In this document: positions 6,981 through 15,562 of the stretch, in pieces
Layout of the letters: every line of letters begins with the position of its first letter
Position numbering within the stretch: position 1 is the first letter of the stretch
From: an uncultured Spirochaetales bacterium
GTDB taxonomy: Bacteria > Spirochaetota > Spirochaetia > Sphaerochaetales > Sphaerochaetaceae
NCBI GenBank assembly: GCA_949282255.1
Contig: CASDPA010000013.1
Location: 33,323-97,322 of the forward strand
DNA: 64,000 nt
Direction of reading: 5' to 3'
Notes under the pieces: model-generated
Told to the model about the DNA's origin: nothing
The model's database searches: none
What the model saw: only the letters and a program-made list of their open reading frames with translations
Made by a program: the position numbers and the translations under genes

Positions 6981-7774
6981 TCTTCACTCCCTTTCATCAT
7001 CAGTTCTCTCATACGTCGCACTGCAGCGGCGCTTTTCCTGCCTTCCTCGCGCTTTTTGACGTACTCCTCGATCTGGGCCTCCGCATCAGGTATGTCTGAA
7101 AGGTATGTTATCTTCCTGTTCTCCTCGCTTCCTTGGACGACGGTGCATCTGAAGCCGGCATTTATATACAGTTCTATGTCGTCAAAAGCCCCGTCCACAG
7201 CAGCATCCTTATGGGCCTTTAAAATGTCCTTGAAACGGAATACCTGCGGGGTCTGGACCCTGATGAGCTCGCTTCTGTCGACATTTTCATATATGAAGCC
7301 GTCCTTTCCCAGCTTTTTGACACTGTCGGTTATCCTGATTGCGGGAGCCGCGGCCCCGCACACGGTGGCGGTGGCAAGCGTTGAGATTGCAAGATCGGGG
7401 GTGAGGTAGGGCCGCGCCCCATCCTGGATTGCAACATATTCTATATCCAAAGAAAGGCTGTCAAGCTTTTCAAGTGCGGTTCTTACGCTCTCTTGGCGCG
7501 TTTTTCCTCCTGGGATTATCAAAAACGGTATGGTGTTGACATCCGTAAGGTCCTCAAGTGCGATGAATGTCTCATCCTCGCACCCTTCGGGGCAGGTTAT
7601 GCATACCGCGGCAAGCCCCGGAATCTCGAAAAAAGGCTCGCAGGCGCGGTATAGCACCGTATGACCGTCGATTGAGAGGTATTCTTTTTTGACCTGATGG
7701 GTGCTGTTTTTATTGAAACGTTCTGATTTGCCTGCAGCTGTGACCACCGCGACAAAGAGTGGAAATCTGTTCAC
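6977..7774 (-). CDS. ispD: 2-C-methyl-D-erythritol 4-phosphate cytidylyltransferase
   Basis: Third enzyme of the MEP pathway, transferring CMP from CTP to methylerythritol phosphate. The N terminus shows the nucleotide-binding AVVTAAGKSERF with the key lysine (KKEYLSIDG), then IQDGARP around residue 120 and ESVKKL/VQTPQVFR after 150. At 265 residues it is about 30 longer than typical, because of an Arg/Lys-rich C-terminal tail after IEEYVKKR. It overlaps carD upstream and ispF downstream by four bases each, forming a carD-ispD-ispF operon. Confidence 0.96.
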   Translation of the reverse strand: MNRFPLFVAVVTAAGKSERFNKNSTHQVKKEYLSIDGHTVLYRACEPFFEIPGLAAVCITCPEGCEDETFIALEDLTDVNTIPFLIIPGGKTRQESVRTALEKLDSLSLDIEYVAIQDGARPYLTPDLAISTLATATVCGAAAPAIRITDSVKKLGKDGFIYENVDRSELIRVQTPQVFRFKDILKAHKDAAVDGAFDDIELYINAGFRCTVVQGSEENRKITYLSDIPDAEAQIEEYVKKREEGRKSAAAVRRMRELMMKGSEE

Positions 7775-8280
7775 TGTTGGATCCTTTCCAATCTGCTGAA
7801 GATTTTTCTGCGCGCCGTCTCTGCATCCATTCCAAGCACATAGCTTGTCTCGTCCACAAGATGGGTGAGCGCATTTTCAAAAAGACGTCTTTCCTGCACC
7901 GGCAGATCCCTTGTTTTTTGCCTGTTGTACAGAAGATTCACGACTGCGGCCACGTTTGAGATCAGGCCTGTCTTGAGCATCGACATCTGTATGGTCTGGC
8001 GAGCCTTCCAATCGTTTGTTTTCAGTTCTTTCCGTTCGGAGAGGGAGGAAAGTGCGGCTTCGGTGTCTTTTTTCGTGCTCAGCCGTCTCAGGCCGAGCTC
8101 CTCCGCATTTGATACAGGAAGAAGGATGTTCATGTCAAGACTGGGGATTGTGATCACATAATACCTTGTCACAGTCCCTGAAACATTTTTGTCCGTGATA
8201 TCGTTTATGACACCGACGCCATGCGTCGGATAGACAACCCTTTCGCCTATCAGGAAACCGCTGTTTGGTTTATCTCCCAT
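7771..8280 (-). CDS. carD: CarD/CdnL-family RNA polymerase-binding regulator
   Basis: A 169-residue protein with the N-terminal Tudor-like RNA polymerase interaction domain: FLIGERVVYPTHGVGVINDI followed by YYVITIPSLDMNILLPVSNAEELGLR. The C-terminal half is helical and contains the basic SERKELKTNDWKARQTIQMSM region that contacts DNA in the family. CarD proteins stabilise open promoter complexes, often at rRNA promoters. It heads the carD-ispD-ispF operon. A TAAAAT box ends ten bases before the ATG. Confidence 0.93.
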   Translation of the reverse strand: MGDKPNSGFLIGERVVYPTHGVGVINDITDKNVSGTVTRYYVITIPSLDMNILLPVSNAEELGLRRLSTKKDTEAALSSLSERKELKTNDWKARQTIQMSMLKTGLISNVAAVVNLLYNRQKTRDLPVQERRLFENALTHLVDETSYVLGMDAETARRKIFSRLERIQQ

Positions 8281-8289
8281 AGTGATTTC

Positions 8290-8317
8290 ATTTTACCACA
8301 AAAGGTTTAAATGTAAA
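8290..8317 (-). promoter_or_regulatory. Promoter of carD-ispD-ispF
   Basis: TTTACA (8317-8312), 16-base spacer, TAAAAT (8295-8290), nine bases, ATG at 8280. The mRNA leader would be only one to three bases, and no Shine-Dalgarno sequence is visible. Confidence 0.5.
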
Positions 8318-8339
8318 TCAAAAATATGACATCCCCGGT

Positions 8340-8368
8340 TTGCCTTTCGGCCTTTTTGATTTTATACT
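8340..8368 (+). promoter_or_regulatory. Promoter of malQ (predicted leaderless)
   Basis: TTGCCT (8340-8345), 17-base spacer, TATACT (8363-8368), six bases, ATG at 8375. It is divergent from the carD promoter. No Shine-Dalgarno sequence exists between the box and the ATG. Confidence 0.6.
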
Positions 8369-8374
8369 GACTGC

Positions 8375-9883
8375 ATGAGTAAAGACAGGTTTACAGGAAT
8401 ATTGATACATCCTACAAGTTTTCCGTCGCCGTATCCTGTAGGGGATATCGGACAGACGGCTAGGGATTTTCTCGATAAGGCCGCAGAAAACAAGGTGAGG
8501 ATCTGGCAGATTCTTCCTCTCGGACCGACCGGATATGGGGACAGCCCGTATGCATCCCGTTCCACATTCGCAGGCAACGAGCTCTTGATAGACGTGCGCC
8601 AGCTTTATCTTGATGGCTATCTCGAGATAGAGGATGTGCTTACGGGAGGCGATGTGCCCGGACGTGTGGATTACGGACTAGCTAGGGAGATCAAGATGCC
8701 TCTCTTAAGAAAGGCCGCAAAGGCGTTTTTGAAGAGCGGTGCGGAAAAGAAGGAGTATGAGCAGTTCGTATCGAACGAGGCCTGGTGGCTTGACGATTAT
8801 GCGCTTTATCAGGTGCTCTGCGAAAAATATGGCGATTCCAGGTGGTTCTTGGTTTGGGATCGCGATTTGAGGGTCTGCAAGCCTGAAGCTATCGATAATG
8901 TGAAAAAGGAATACAGTGAAGAGATCGAGCTGTGGCGCATCATGCAGTATTTCTTCCGCAAGCAGTGGTTTGCACTGAAATCTTATGCCAACGGGCTTGG
9001 AATAAGGATTGTGGGGGATGTCCCGATCTTTGTCGCCCCCGACAGCGTCGATGCTTGGACCAATACGAAACTTCTCAAGATAGACGAGGATGGCATGCAG
9101 GAAGCTTCTTCGGGGGTGCCGCCAGATGCGTTCAGCGCCACCGGCCAGCTTTGGGGAAATCCCCTTTACCGCTGGAGCGAGCATGAGAAGACCGGGTTTG
9201 CATGGTGGATTTCCCGCATGAAGGAAGCTCTAAAGCTGTGCGATATCGTAAGAATCGATCATTTCAGGGGCTTTGAGGCATGTTGGGAAATACCCAGGGG
9301 GGAGGAGACCGCGGTCAATGGCAAATGGGTGAAGAGCCCGGGCAGGCAGCTGCTCAAGGCCCTAAAGGATGCACTTGGCAACGACCTTCCCCTCATTGCC
9401 GAGGATCTCGGCGTGATCACTGCGGAGGTTGAGGCGCTTCGCGATGAGAACAGTCTTCCTGGAATGAAGATACTGCAGTTTGCCTTCGGCTTTGACAGCG
9501 AAGGGAAATTCGATGCCGACAATGCATATCTTCCGCATAATATCGGAAGGAATTCCGTGGCCTATACAGGAACCCACGACAACAACACCACGGTCGGCTG
9601 GTATGACAGCCTTGGCGATGCCTCAAGAGATCTTGTCAGAAGATATCTCGAGTGCCCCGATGACCAGGTTGCATGGCAGATGATACGCCATCTTTTGATG
9701 AGCAACGCCGAGTATGCCATCATTCCCATGCAGGATCTTCTGATGCTCGGTGCCGATGCCAGGATGAACGTGCCTGCCACCTGCGGAGGGAGCAACTGGT
9801 CTTGGAGAATGGAAAGAAGCGCGCTTGAGAGCGACAACTGGCACCGTCTGCATTATATGATCAAGCTGTATGGAAGGGCTTAA
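8375..9883 (+). CDS. malQ: 4-alpha-glucanotransferase (amylomaltase)
   Basis: GH77 enzyme of 502 residues that transfers alpha-1,4-glucan chains between maltooligosaccharides, used in glycogen or maltodextrin metabolism. Conserved signatures are HPTSFPSPYPVGDIG at the N terminus, WQILPLGPTGYGDSPY, the nucleophile region VRIDHFRGF (about residue 290), the acid/base region LIAEDLG (about 340) and YTGTHDNNTTVGWY (about 390) with the third catalytic aspartate. The length fits bacterial MalQ. The start is fixed by the TATACT box six bases upstream. The stop is followed directly by rsmE, so malQ-rsmE-thyX probably form one operon. Confidence 0.97.
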   Translation: MSKDRFTGILIHPTSFPSPYPVGDIGQTARDFLDKAAENKVRIWQILPLGPTGYGDSPYASRSTFAGNELLIDVRQLYLDGYLEIEDVLTGGDVPGRVDYGLAREIKMPLLRKAAKAFLKSGAEKKEYEQFVSNEAWWLDDYALYQVLCEKYGDSRWFLVWDRDLRVCKPEAIDNVKKEYSEEIELWRIMQYFFRKQWFALKSYANGLGIRIVGDVPIFVAPDSVDAWTNTKLLKIDEDGMQEASSGVPPDAFSATGQLWGNPLYRWSEHEKTGFAWWISRMKEALKLCDIVRIDHFRGFEACWEIPRGEETAVNGKWVKSPGRQLLKALKDALGNDLPLIAEDLGVITAEVEALRDENSLPGMKILQFAFGFDSEGKFDADNAYLPHNIGRNSVAYTGTHDNNTTVGWYDSLGDASRDLVRRYLECPDDQVAWQMIRHLLMSNAEYAIIPMQDLLMLGADARMNVPATCGGSNWSWRMERSALESDNWHRLHYMIKLYGRA

Positions 9884-10591
9884 GTGAATGTGATCCTTTT
9901 AAACGAAGGGCAATCCTTCATCCCCTTTGGTGATAAGAGGGCGGAGCATATGCTCAAGGTCCTTCATCTTAAAAAGGGGGATTACTTCAAGGGAGGAATC
10001 AGGAATTCCTGTTTTTTGACCTGCAAGGTTGAAAATATAGATGAAAAGGGTATAACCTTCTCATCTGAAAAGAAAGAGGATGGGTCCCATCTTTTTCCCC
10101 TTACGATGATCCTTGCCCAGGTCAGGCCGATATGCATGCGCAGGATGCTCAGGGAGCTTGCAAGCATGGGGCTTTCGCGCCTTGTCCTCACATCTTCCGA
10201 CCTGGGGGAAAAGAGCTATGCCCAAGCAGGTCTTTATACAGAAGGGCTTTGGCGGGATATAGTGGATGACGGGGTCATGCAGTCCGGTTTCACAGGGGTG
10301 ATGGAGGTATCTTTCGTCTCTTCCGTCGCGGATGCGGTCTTGTGCTGCAAGGGGGATAATCTTCTGCTGTTTGACAATGTTGTCGGAAGCAGGAGTATCT
10401 TTGCCGGGGAGCCCATTTCCGGTTCGTCTGTTGTTGCGATCGGACCGGAACGCGGTTGGAGCGATAGGGAACGCAGGATTTTTCTCGATTCAGGCTTTTC
10501 CCCGGTCCTGCTTGGCAGGCGCATTCTCAGGACCGAGACTGCGGCGGTGGCCGCTTCTGCGGCCGTGCTTGGAAAAATGAAATTGATTTAG
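9884..10591 (+). CDS. rsmE: 16S rRNA (uracil-1498-N3)-methyltransferase
   Basis: SPOUT-fold methyltransferase that uses SAM to methylate U1498 of 16S rRNA. The 235-residue protein has the N-terminal PUA-like part (AEHMLKVLHLKKGDYFKG) and the C-terminal SAM-binding knot: LLLFDN, VVAIGPERGWSDRER, LLGRRILRTETAAVAA. These last motifs are diagnostic. It starts with GTG immediately after the malQ TAA, with no separate ribosome-binding site, so translation likely depends on malQ termination. Confidence 0.95.
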   Translation: MNVILLNEGQSFIPFGDKRAEHMLKVLHLKKGDYFKGGIRNSCFLTCKVENIDEKGITFSSEKKEDGSHLFPLTMILAQVRPICMRRMLRELASMGLSRLVLTSSDLGEKSYAQAGLYTEGLWRDIVDDGVMQSGFTGVMEVSFVSSVADAVLCCKGDNLLLFDNVVGSRSIFAGEPISGSSVVAIGPERGWSDRERRIFLDSGFSPVLLGRRILRTETAAVAASAAVLGKMKLI

Positions 10592-10600
10592 GAGATGTTT

Positions 10601-11419
10601 ATGCATTGTGTAGTTGAAGAAGCTGAAAAGATTCTTGATAAGGAATATCCGGTGCTCGACCATGGTTTCGTGCGCCTCGTCGATTATCTGGGCTCTGACC
10701 AGAGGATAGTGCAGAGCGCACGCGTTAGCTACGGGGAAGGGACGAAGACCTACCGCCAGGACAAGGGGCTCATCAACTACCTTCTCAGGAACGACCATAC
10801 TTCGCCTTTTGAACAGGTGGTGTTCACCTTCCATCTCAAGATGCCGATTTTCGTCGCACGCCAATGGGTGAGGCACAGGACCGGAAGGATGAACGAGATC
10901 AGCGGAAGGTATTCGGTGATGAAGGACGAGTGCTATATCCCCGAGGCTTCCAAGATAGCGCTGCAGAGTGAGGATAACAAGCAGGGCAGGAAGAACGAGG
11001 CGGTGGACGAGGAGACCGCGCTGAAGGTTCAGGAGCTGATGAAAAAGGACCATGAGGCGGTGTTTAAGACCTACCATGAGCTTTTGGACATGGGCATTGC
11101 CCGCGAGATTTCCAGAATAGACCTCCCTCTCGGCCTTTATACCGAATTCTATTGGCAGATGGATCTTCACAACCTCTTCCATTTTCTGAATCTCCGCCTG
11201 GACAATCATGCCCAGTACGAGATCAGGGAGTATGCCAAGACGATACTCGAACTGGTCAGGACCGTATGCCCGATCGCAACCGAGGCCTTTGAGAACCACA
11301 GGATGAACGGAATCTCCCTTTCCGGAAAGGAGAAGGAGGCTGTTAAGGCGGTTTTGGAGGGCAGGGAAAATCCGCTTACCGGCAGGGATCTGGAAATCTT
11401 TTTGGATAAGCTTGTTTAA
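10601..11419 (+). CDS. thyX: FAD-dependent thymidylate synthase
   Basis: Flavin-dependent enzyme that methylates dUMP to dTMP using methylene-tetrahydrofolate and NADPH. The ThyX signature RHRTGRMNEISGRYS is intact (about residue 90), with HTSPFEQVVFTFHLKMPIFVARQW before it and a C-terminal LDNHAQYEIREYA substrate-binding region. It has 272 residues. The ATG at 10601 is preferred over 10595 because the AGGAG at about 10590 would otherwise be too close. It is the third gene after malQ and rsmE; its end overlaps the convergent radical SAM gene by four bases. Confidence 0.96.
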   Translation: MHCVVEEAEKILDKEYPVLDHGFVRLVDYLGSDQRIVQSARVSYGEGTKTYRQDKGLINYLLRNDHTSPFEQVVFTFHLKMPIFVARQWVRHRTGRMNEISGRYSVMKDECYIPEASKIALQSEDNKQGRKNEAVDEETALKVQELMKKDHEAVFKTYHELLDMGIAREISRIDLPLGLYTEFYWQMDLHNLFHFLNLRLDNHAQYEIREYAKTILELVRTVCPIATEAFENHRMNGISLSGKEKEAVKAVLEGRENPLTGRDLEIFLDKLV

Positions 11420-12657
11420 GCTTTTTCACAGAGGGCGGCCTTTGAAAGGTACGCCCTTTTCATATCCTCTTCAAAATCCTTGTCGCAGGCATATTCCCTA
11501 CCAAGAGCATCTTTCCATAGAGATGGATCTTCGAGACATAGGTAGGTGAACACGTTTTTCCTGTAGTCTTCTGGAAAATGGGAAAAGAGGGTGGTGTACA
11601 TCCTTTTCCTTATCTCAAGCGGATAGGAATATTTTCCGGCCGCGGGGGAAAGCTCCATCTCAAGGACCCTGGACGTGGCTCCTTTTTCCCTCAATGTCTT
11701 GAGGACCTGCTTGGTGAACACGAGCGTGCCCGAGCTTATCATGCATATCTCGTCGGGTGAGAAGTTTTTTGTTATCTGCTCCACCACAAACGCGTACTCC
11801 TCCTGCCAGCCCTTGAAATACACCATGGGATGGATGTGGAAACCCACAAGGTTTCCGCTGTCGGCGCATTTTCTTGCGCTGATGAGCCTGTCCTCCAAGC
11901 TTGCTGCAAGATGTTCCTCTTTTTCTATGATGGTCGGTGCGTTCAGACTCCAGGTGAATATCATGTTGGACGGCCATTTCCTGATTCCTATATCGCTTTT
12001 TGCCTTGCTTTTGAGCTCTATGATGATATTGGGATGCTTTTTTGCAAAAAGGGCGAGTGCGGAAACCGTACCGTACCGGTCATCGAAAAGAAGCGAATCC
12101 GAGGCCTGTCCGGTTCCTATATGCCATATGCTTTCATCCACACAAAGCGCATCCAGCTTTTTCTCCAGATCCCCGATTATCTCTATCCTGTCGTTGCAGT
12201 AGAACGACTGCACCGAGCAGTATGAGCATGAGAAGGCGCACTGCGTCACAACATCCAGCGTGGTCAGCTTGCAGCATCTCGTCTTTTCCCCATCGACCGG
12301 ACATGGACAGCGTCCGAAGCCAAGATTTTTATCCGTGTTTTTCCCGATTTCCTTTTTCCTTACCTGCACCTTGGGTTCAAAGGATGAATAATCCGTTTCG
12401 CTTTGTCTAAGCTTTTCCACATATTCCCTCATCACTTTTATGAAGTATTTTTTCCTGAACCCCGGGTCGAGCGCTTCAATCTGTCTCTTATCGATGACCT
12501 TTGTCAGGCTGTCTTCCTGCCACTGCCTCAGATCCGCCTCGTTTTTCACAGTCTCCAGCCTCTGGCTTTCTGTAAGATGGCATATGTCCATCAATTCAGA
12601 GAGCCCTTTTTGTGTTTCTTCGTCAAAGCTCATCAAAAGTTTTTCTGTTGCATCCAT
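11416..12657 (-). CDS. Spore photoproduct lyase-like radical SAM protein
   Basis: A 413-residue radical SAM enzyme of the SplB/COG1533 type. The 4Fe-4S site is CAFSCSYC (CxxxCxxC, about residue 145), followed by SVQSFYCND, and preceded by an extra cysteine cluster RCPCPVDG...RCC. The (beta/alpha)8 barrel continues with WHIGTGQASDSLLFD and FHIHPMVYFKGW. SplB repairs the thymine spore photoproduct, but this organism is not expected to sporulate, so the substrate is open; another UV lesion is possible given the divergent uvrC neighbour. The frame extends upstream to 12999, but that part antisenses uvrC; the ATG at 12657 follows TAAAAT by seven bases. Confidence 0.82.
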   Translation of the reverse strand: MDATEKLLMSFDEETQKGLSELMDICHLTESQRLETVKNEADLRQWQEDSLTKVIDKRQIEALDPGFRKKYFIKVMREYVEKLRQSETDYSSFEPKVQVRKKEIGKNTDKNLGFGRCPCPVDGEKTRCCKLTTLDVVTQCAFSCSYCSVQSFYCNDRIEIIGDLEKKLDALCVDESIWHIGTGQASDSLLFDDRYGTVSALALFAKKHPNIIIELKSKAKSDIGIRKWPSNMIFTWSLNAPTIIEKEEHLAASLEDRLISARKCADSGNLVGFHIHPMVYFKGWQEEYAFVVEQITKNFSPDEICMISSGTLVFTKQVLKTLREKGATSRVLEMELSPAAGKYSYPLEIRKRMYTTLFSHFPEDYRKNVFTYLCLEDPSLWKDALGREYACDKDFEEDMKRAYLSKAALCEKA

Positions 12658-12703
12658 AATCCGGATTTTATCTTCCGCTTCAGTTTTTGTATACTCGGCC
12701 TTA

Positions 12704-12732
12704 TTGCAAAATGGGCGCAGGAAAGATATTTT
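12704..12732 (+). promoter_or_regulatory. Promoter of uvrC (predicted leaderless)
   Basis: TTGCAA (12704-12709), 17-base spacer, TATTTT (12727-12732), six bases, ATG at 12739. An AGGAAAG in the spacer lies upstream of the predicted start of transcription and would not be in the mRNA. Confidence 0.45.
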
Positions 12733-12738
12733 ATTTTT

Positions 12739-14520
12739 ATGGCGGATGCTAGGCAACAGGCTAAAGCGCTTCCGGAGAATCCCGGATGCTATCTTATGAA
12801 GGATGAATCGGACAAGGTGATCTATGTCGGCAAGGCGAAGAATCTTCGCCGTCGCGTGACATCCTATTTTCTTCCAAACCGTGATATGAAGACCACCTGC
12901 CTTGTGGAGAAGATAGACCACATAGACTACATAATAACCGGCAATGACTACGAGGCCCTGATCCTTGAGAACAACCTGATAAAGAAATACAACCCCCATT
13001 ACAACATACTGCTCAAGGACGGTAAGAGCTATCCGATGATCAAGATCACAAACGAGCGCTTTCCAAGGATTTACAAGACAAGGAGGATACTCGATGACGG
13101 GGCGGAGTATTTTGGACCGTATGCCAATGCAAGGGATCTCAATGGATACCTCGATCTTGTGGCCAAGTCATTTCCGCTACGCCTCTGCTCTGGCCCCCTT
13201 TCGGAAAAGAAGAAGGCATGCCTTTACTATCATATGGGGCGCTGCAGTGCTCCCTGCATAGACAAGGTGACTCCCGAGGAGTATTCGGTGTATGTGAAAG
13301 CCGTAAAGGGTTTCCTCTCCGGAGATGATTCGTCGATGATCCGCCAGGTCGAGAAGGAGATGAAGGATGCCGCATCCTGTTTGGATTTCGAGACTGCCGC
13401 AAAAAAGAGGGATGTTTTGGAGCTTCTTAAAAGCATGCGGGTCAACCAGATGGTGGAGGACCATGGGGATAAGGAGAGCAGGGATTATGTTGCGATCGAG
13501 ATGAGAAGCTATCTTGTGACGGTTTCCATAATGCAGTTCCGCTCGGGCTGCCTCATCGGAAAGGCCCTTTACCGCTCGGAAAGCCTCGGTAGCGAGGATG
13601 AGACGCTCTTTTCTTTTCTCGTGCAGTACTATGGGGATAAGAAGGCGCTTCCAAGGGAGATCTATGTTTCCCATGAAATCGATTATGAGATGTTCAAAAA
13701 GTATTTCAGATCCGAGCTTGGCTGGGATGTGGATATCGACCTGCCCCGGGATGGAAAACACTACAGGATACTCCGCATGGCCCAGGAGAATGCAAGCCGT
13801 GACGTGGATAAGAGGCTCAAGGAAACAGATAACACCCCTGCCTTGGAGATATTGAAAAAGGAGCTTTCCCTCGATCGGCTTCCCAGGCATATTGAGGGCT
13901 TTGATATTGCCCAGCTGGATGGCAAATACACTGTCGCATCCCTTATCGTATTCCGTGATGGAAATCCGTCCGTGAAGGAATACAGGCATTTTTCCATTAA
14001 GAGCCTTGAAGGGAAGATCGATGATTTCGAGTCGATGAGGGAGGCTGCTGCAAGGCGTTATTCACGTCTTTTGGCAGAAGGTGCCGAATTGCCGGAACTG
14101 CTGATGATAGATGGTGGAAAAGGGCAGGTGAACGCCGTCTACGGCATTTTGCAGACCCTCGGCATAGAGGATAAGATCCGCATAATCGGGCTTGCAAAGG
14201 AGAACGAAGAGCTCGTTCCTCCTTTGGACGGGGAGACAATAAGGCTTGACAGATCCGACGAGGGGCTCAGGGTCCTCATCGCTGTCAGGGATGAATGCCA
14301 CCGCTTTGCCACGTCGTTCAACCAGAGGATGAGAAGCAAGGAAGCTTCGTTTTCCCTGCTGGAATCGATTGATGGCATGGGCAAGAAAAGAAGCGAGAAG
14401 CTGATGAAAGAATATGGATCGATAGAAGCGATTCTTTCTTTAAGCCCGAAGGAGCTGGCAAAGGGTGCGGGCATTCCGCTCAGCGTGGCCGAAAGGATCC
14501 TTCACAAGCTTAATTTCTGA
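12739..14520 (+). CDS. uvrC: Excinuclease ABC subunit C
   Basis: Dual-incision nuclease of nucleotide excision repair, acting with UvrA and UvrB. The 593-residue protein has an N-terminal GIY-YIG domain (PGCYLMKDESDKVIYVGKAKNLRRRV), a cysteine-containing segment (CSGPLSEKKKACLYYHMGRCSAPC), a UVR motif near 200, the RNase H-like endonuclease domain (EGFDIAQLDGKYTVASLIVF, LLMIDGGKGQVNA) and tandem helix-hairpin-helix motifs at the end (LESIDGMGKKRSEKLMKEYGS). The frame extends upstream to 12403, but conserved sequence begins at MADARQQAKALPENPG. The last 11 bases overlap holA on the other strand. Confidence 0.97.
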   Translation: MADARQQAKALPENPGCYLMKDESDKVIYVGKAKNLRRRVTSYFLPNRDMKTTCLVEKIDHIDYIITGNDYEALILENNLIKKYNPHYNILLKDGKSYPMIKITNERFPRIYKTRRILDDGAEYFGPYANARDLNGYLDLVAKSFPLRLCSGPLSEKKKACLYYHMGRCSAPCIDKVTPEEYSVYVKAVKGFLSGDDSSMIRQVEKEMKDAASCLDFETAAKKRDVLELLKSMRVNQMVEDHGDKESRDYVAIEMRSYLVTVSIMQFRSGCLIGKALYRSESLGSEDETLFSFLVQYYGDKKALPREIYVSHEIDYEMFKKYFRSELGWDVDIDLPRDGKHYRILRMAQENASRDVDKRLKETDNTPALEILKKELSLDRLPRHIEGFDIAQLDGKYTVASLIVFRDGNPSVKEYRHFSIKSLEGKIDDFESMREAAARRYSRLLAEGAELPELLMIDGGKGQVNAVYGILQTLGIEDKIRIIGLAKENEELVPPLDGETIRLDRSDEGLRVLIAVRDECHRFATSFNQRMRSKEASFSLLESIDGMGKKRSEKLMKEYGSIEAILSLSPKELAKGAGIPLSVAERILHKLNF

Positions 14521-15562
14521 TCTTTGTTTCCAACGGGGTATAAAGCGCGTTTTCTGTTTCCTTGCCGTTGTTTATTATTATGTTGTACACGATATCCTCG
14601 AAAAACCCCTGCATGTCCTGTCCTGCACTTTTTAATGCTGTATCGTTTTTCAGAAGATAGCGGATTATCGCACCTGCATCATCCAGACTGTAGTTTTTCA
14701 TCGCATTCTCAAAGGCCTGCCTCTTTCTGAAGGGAATGCCTTTGGGCGTGACAAAGCTTGTGCCGAGTGATGTCGCACTTTCGAATATCTCCTTGAGAGG
14801 CATCCTTTTTTCCCTCTTCTCCAGACAGTTTTCGAGCATGCGGAAATCCGAGGTGAGCATCATCAGAGCCCCTACGAGGCGGCTCTGGTCCTGGAGGGCT
14901 ATCGCATCGATTATCATAAGCGAGCCCTCGAGATCCCGTTTGGCGATGAACGAGAAAAGGGATGAACCCGTTTCCCCTTTCTGCCTTGTCGTGACAGAAG
15001 ACACATCCTCATCGTCGATGACCCTTTTCTCCGGCTCCTTTTGTCTGTAGTATGAGGCGATCGTGGTTATCAGATTCCTCATTTCAGCCTTGTTGTTCTC
15101 CACGGAGGATAGGATTTCCTCGACTGCCGTGTCGGTGGATGAGAATCCGTTCTTTGAAAATTCCTTTTTTATCCAGGATATCTTGTTCGATTCGAATTCC
15201 TCCCAGAATATCACGCTTTCAAGGTTTTTCTGGTTTTTTGCAAACGGACTGGAGTTGTCGCTGGAAAGCATTATCATATAGCAGCCATCCTCGGGGGATG
15301 AAAGGTATGAGGAAAGTAGGCTGATAAGGCTTCCGTTCTTTTTCGCATTCTCAAGGTATTTGATTACAACAAGCCTTGTGGAAGAAAACAGCGAGGGCTG
15401 TGTCAGCGCCGTGGCCACCTGTTCGGTTATCTCCTCTGTGGCATAGAAATTCTGTATCTCGATATCGGGATATTCCTTTATAAGGGCTCTCTTTTCCTCT
15501 TCAAGCCGGTCGTTCTTATCTCCTTCCTCGCTGCCCAGCAGCAGCAGATTCCTTTCCTTCAC
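14510..15562 (-). CDS. holA: DNA polymerase III, delta subunit
   Basis: Clamp-loader subunit that opens the beta clamp. The protein is 350 residues and starts MKERNLLLLGSEEGDKN. It shows the delta-subunit pattern: LFSSTRLVVIKYLENAKK around residue 60-75, a helical middle, and the C-terminal collar (RDLEGSLMIIDAIALQDQSRLVGALMML; RKRQAFENAMKNYSLDDA). It is the last gene of the hprK-HPr-lexA-like-holA series, its ATG overlapping the upstream stop by four bases. Confidence 0.88.
   Translation of the reverse strand: MKERNLLLLGSEEGDKNDRLEEEKRALIKEYPDIEIQNFYATEEITEQVATALTQPSLFSSTRLVVIKYLENAKKNGSLISLLSSYLSSPEDGCYMIMLSSDNSSPFAKNQKNLESVIFWEEFESNKISWIKKEFSKNGFSSTDTAVEEILSSVENNKAEMRNLITTIASYYRQKEPEKRVIDDEDVSSVTTRQKGETGSSLFSFIAKRDLEGSLMIIDAIALQDQSRLVGALMMLTSDFRMLENCLEKREKRMPLKEIFESATSLGTSFVTPKGIPFRKRQAFENAMKNYSLDDAGAIIRYLLKNDTALKSAGQDMQGFFEDIVYNIIINNGKETENALYTPLETKIRN

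Noticed and set aside
12403..12738. In-frame upstream extension of uvrC
   Set aside because: Conserved UvrC sequence begins at 12739, the extension antisenses the radical SAM gene, and a promoter lies inside it.
12658..12999. In-frame upstream extension of the SPL-like gene
   Set aside because: It lies antisense to the conserved GIY-YIG region of uvrC and shows no family similarity.
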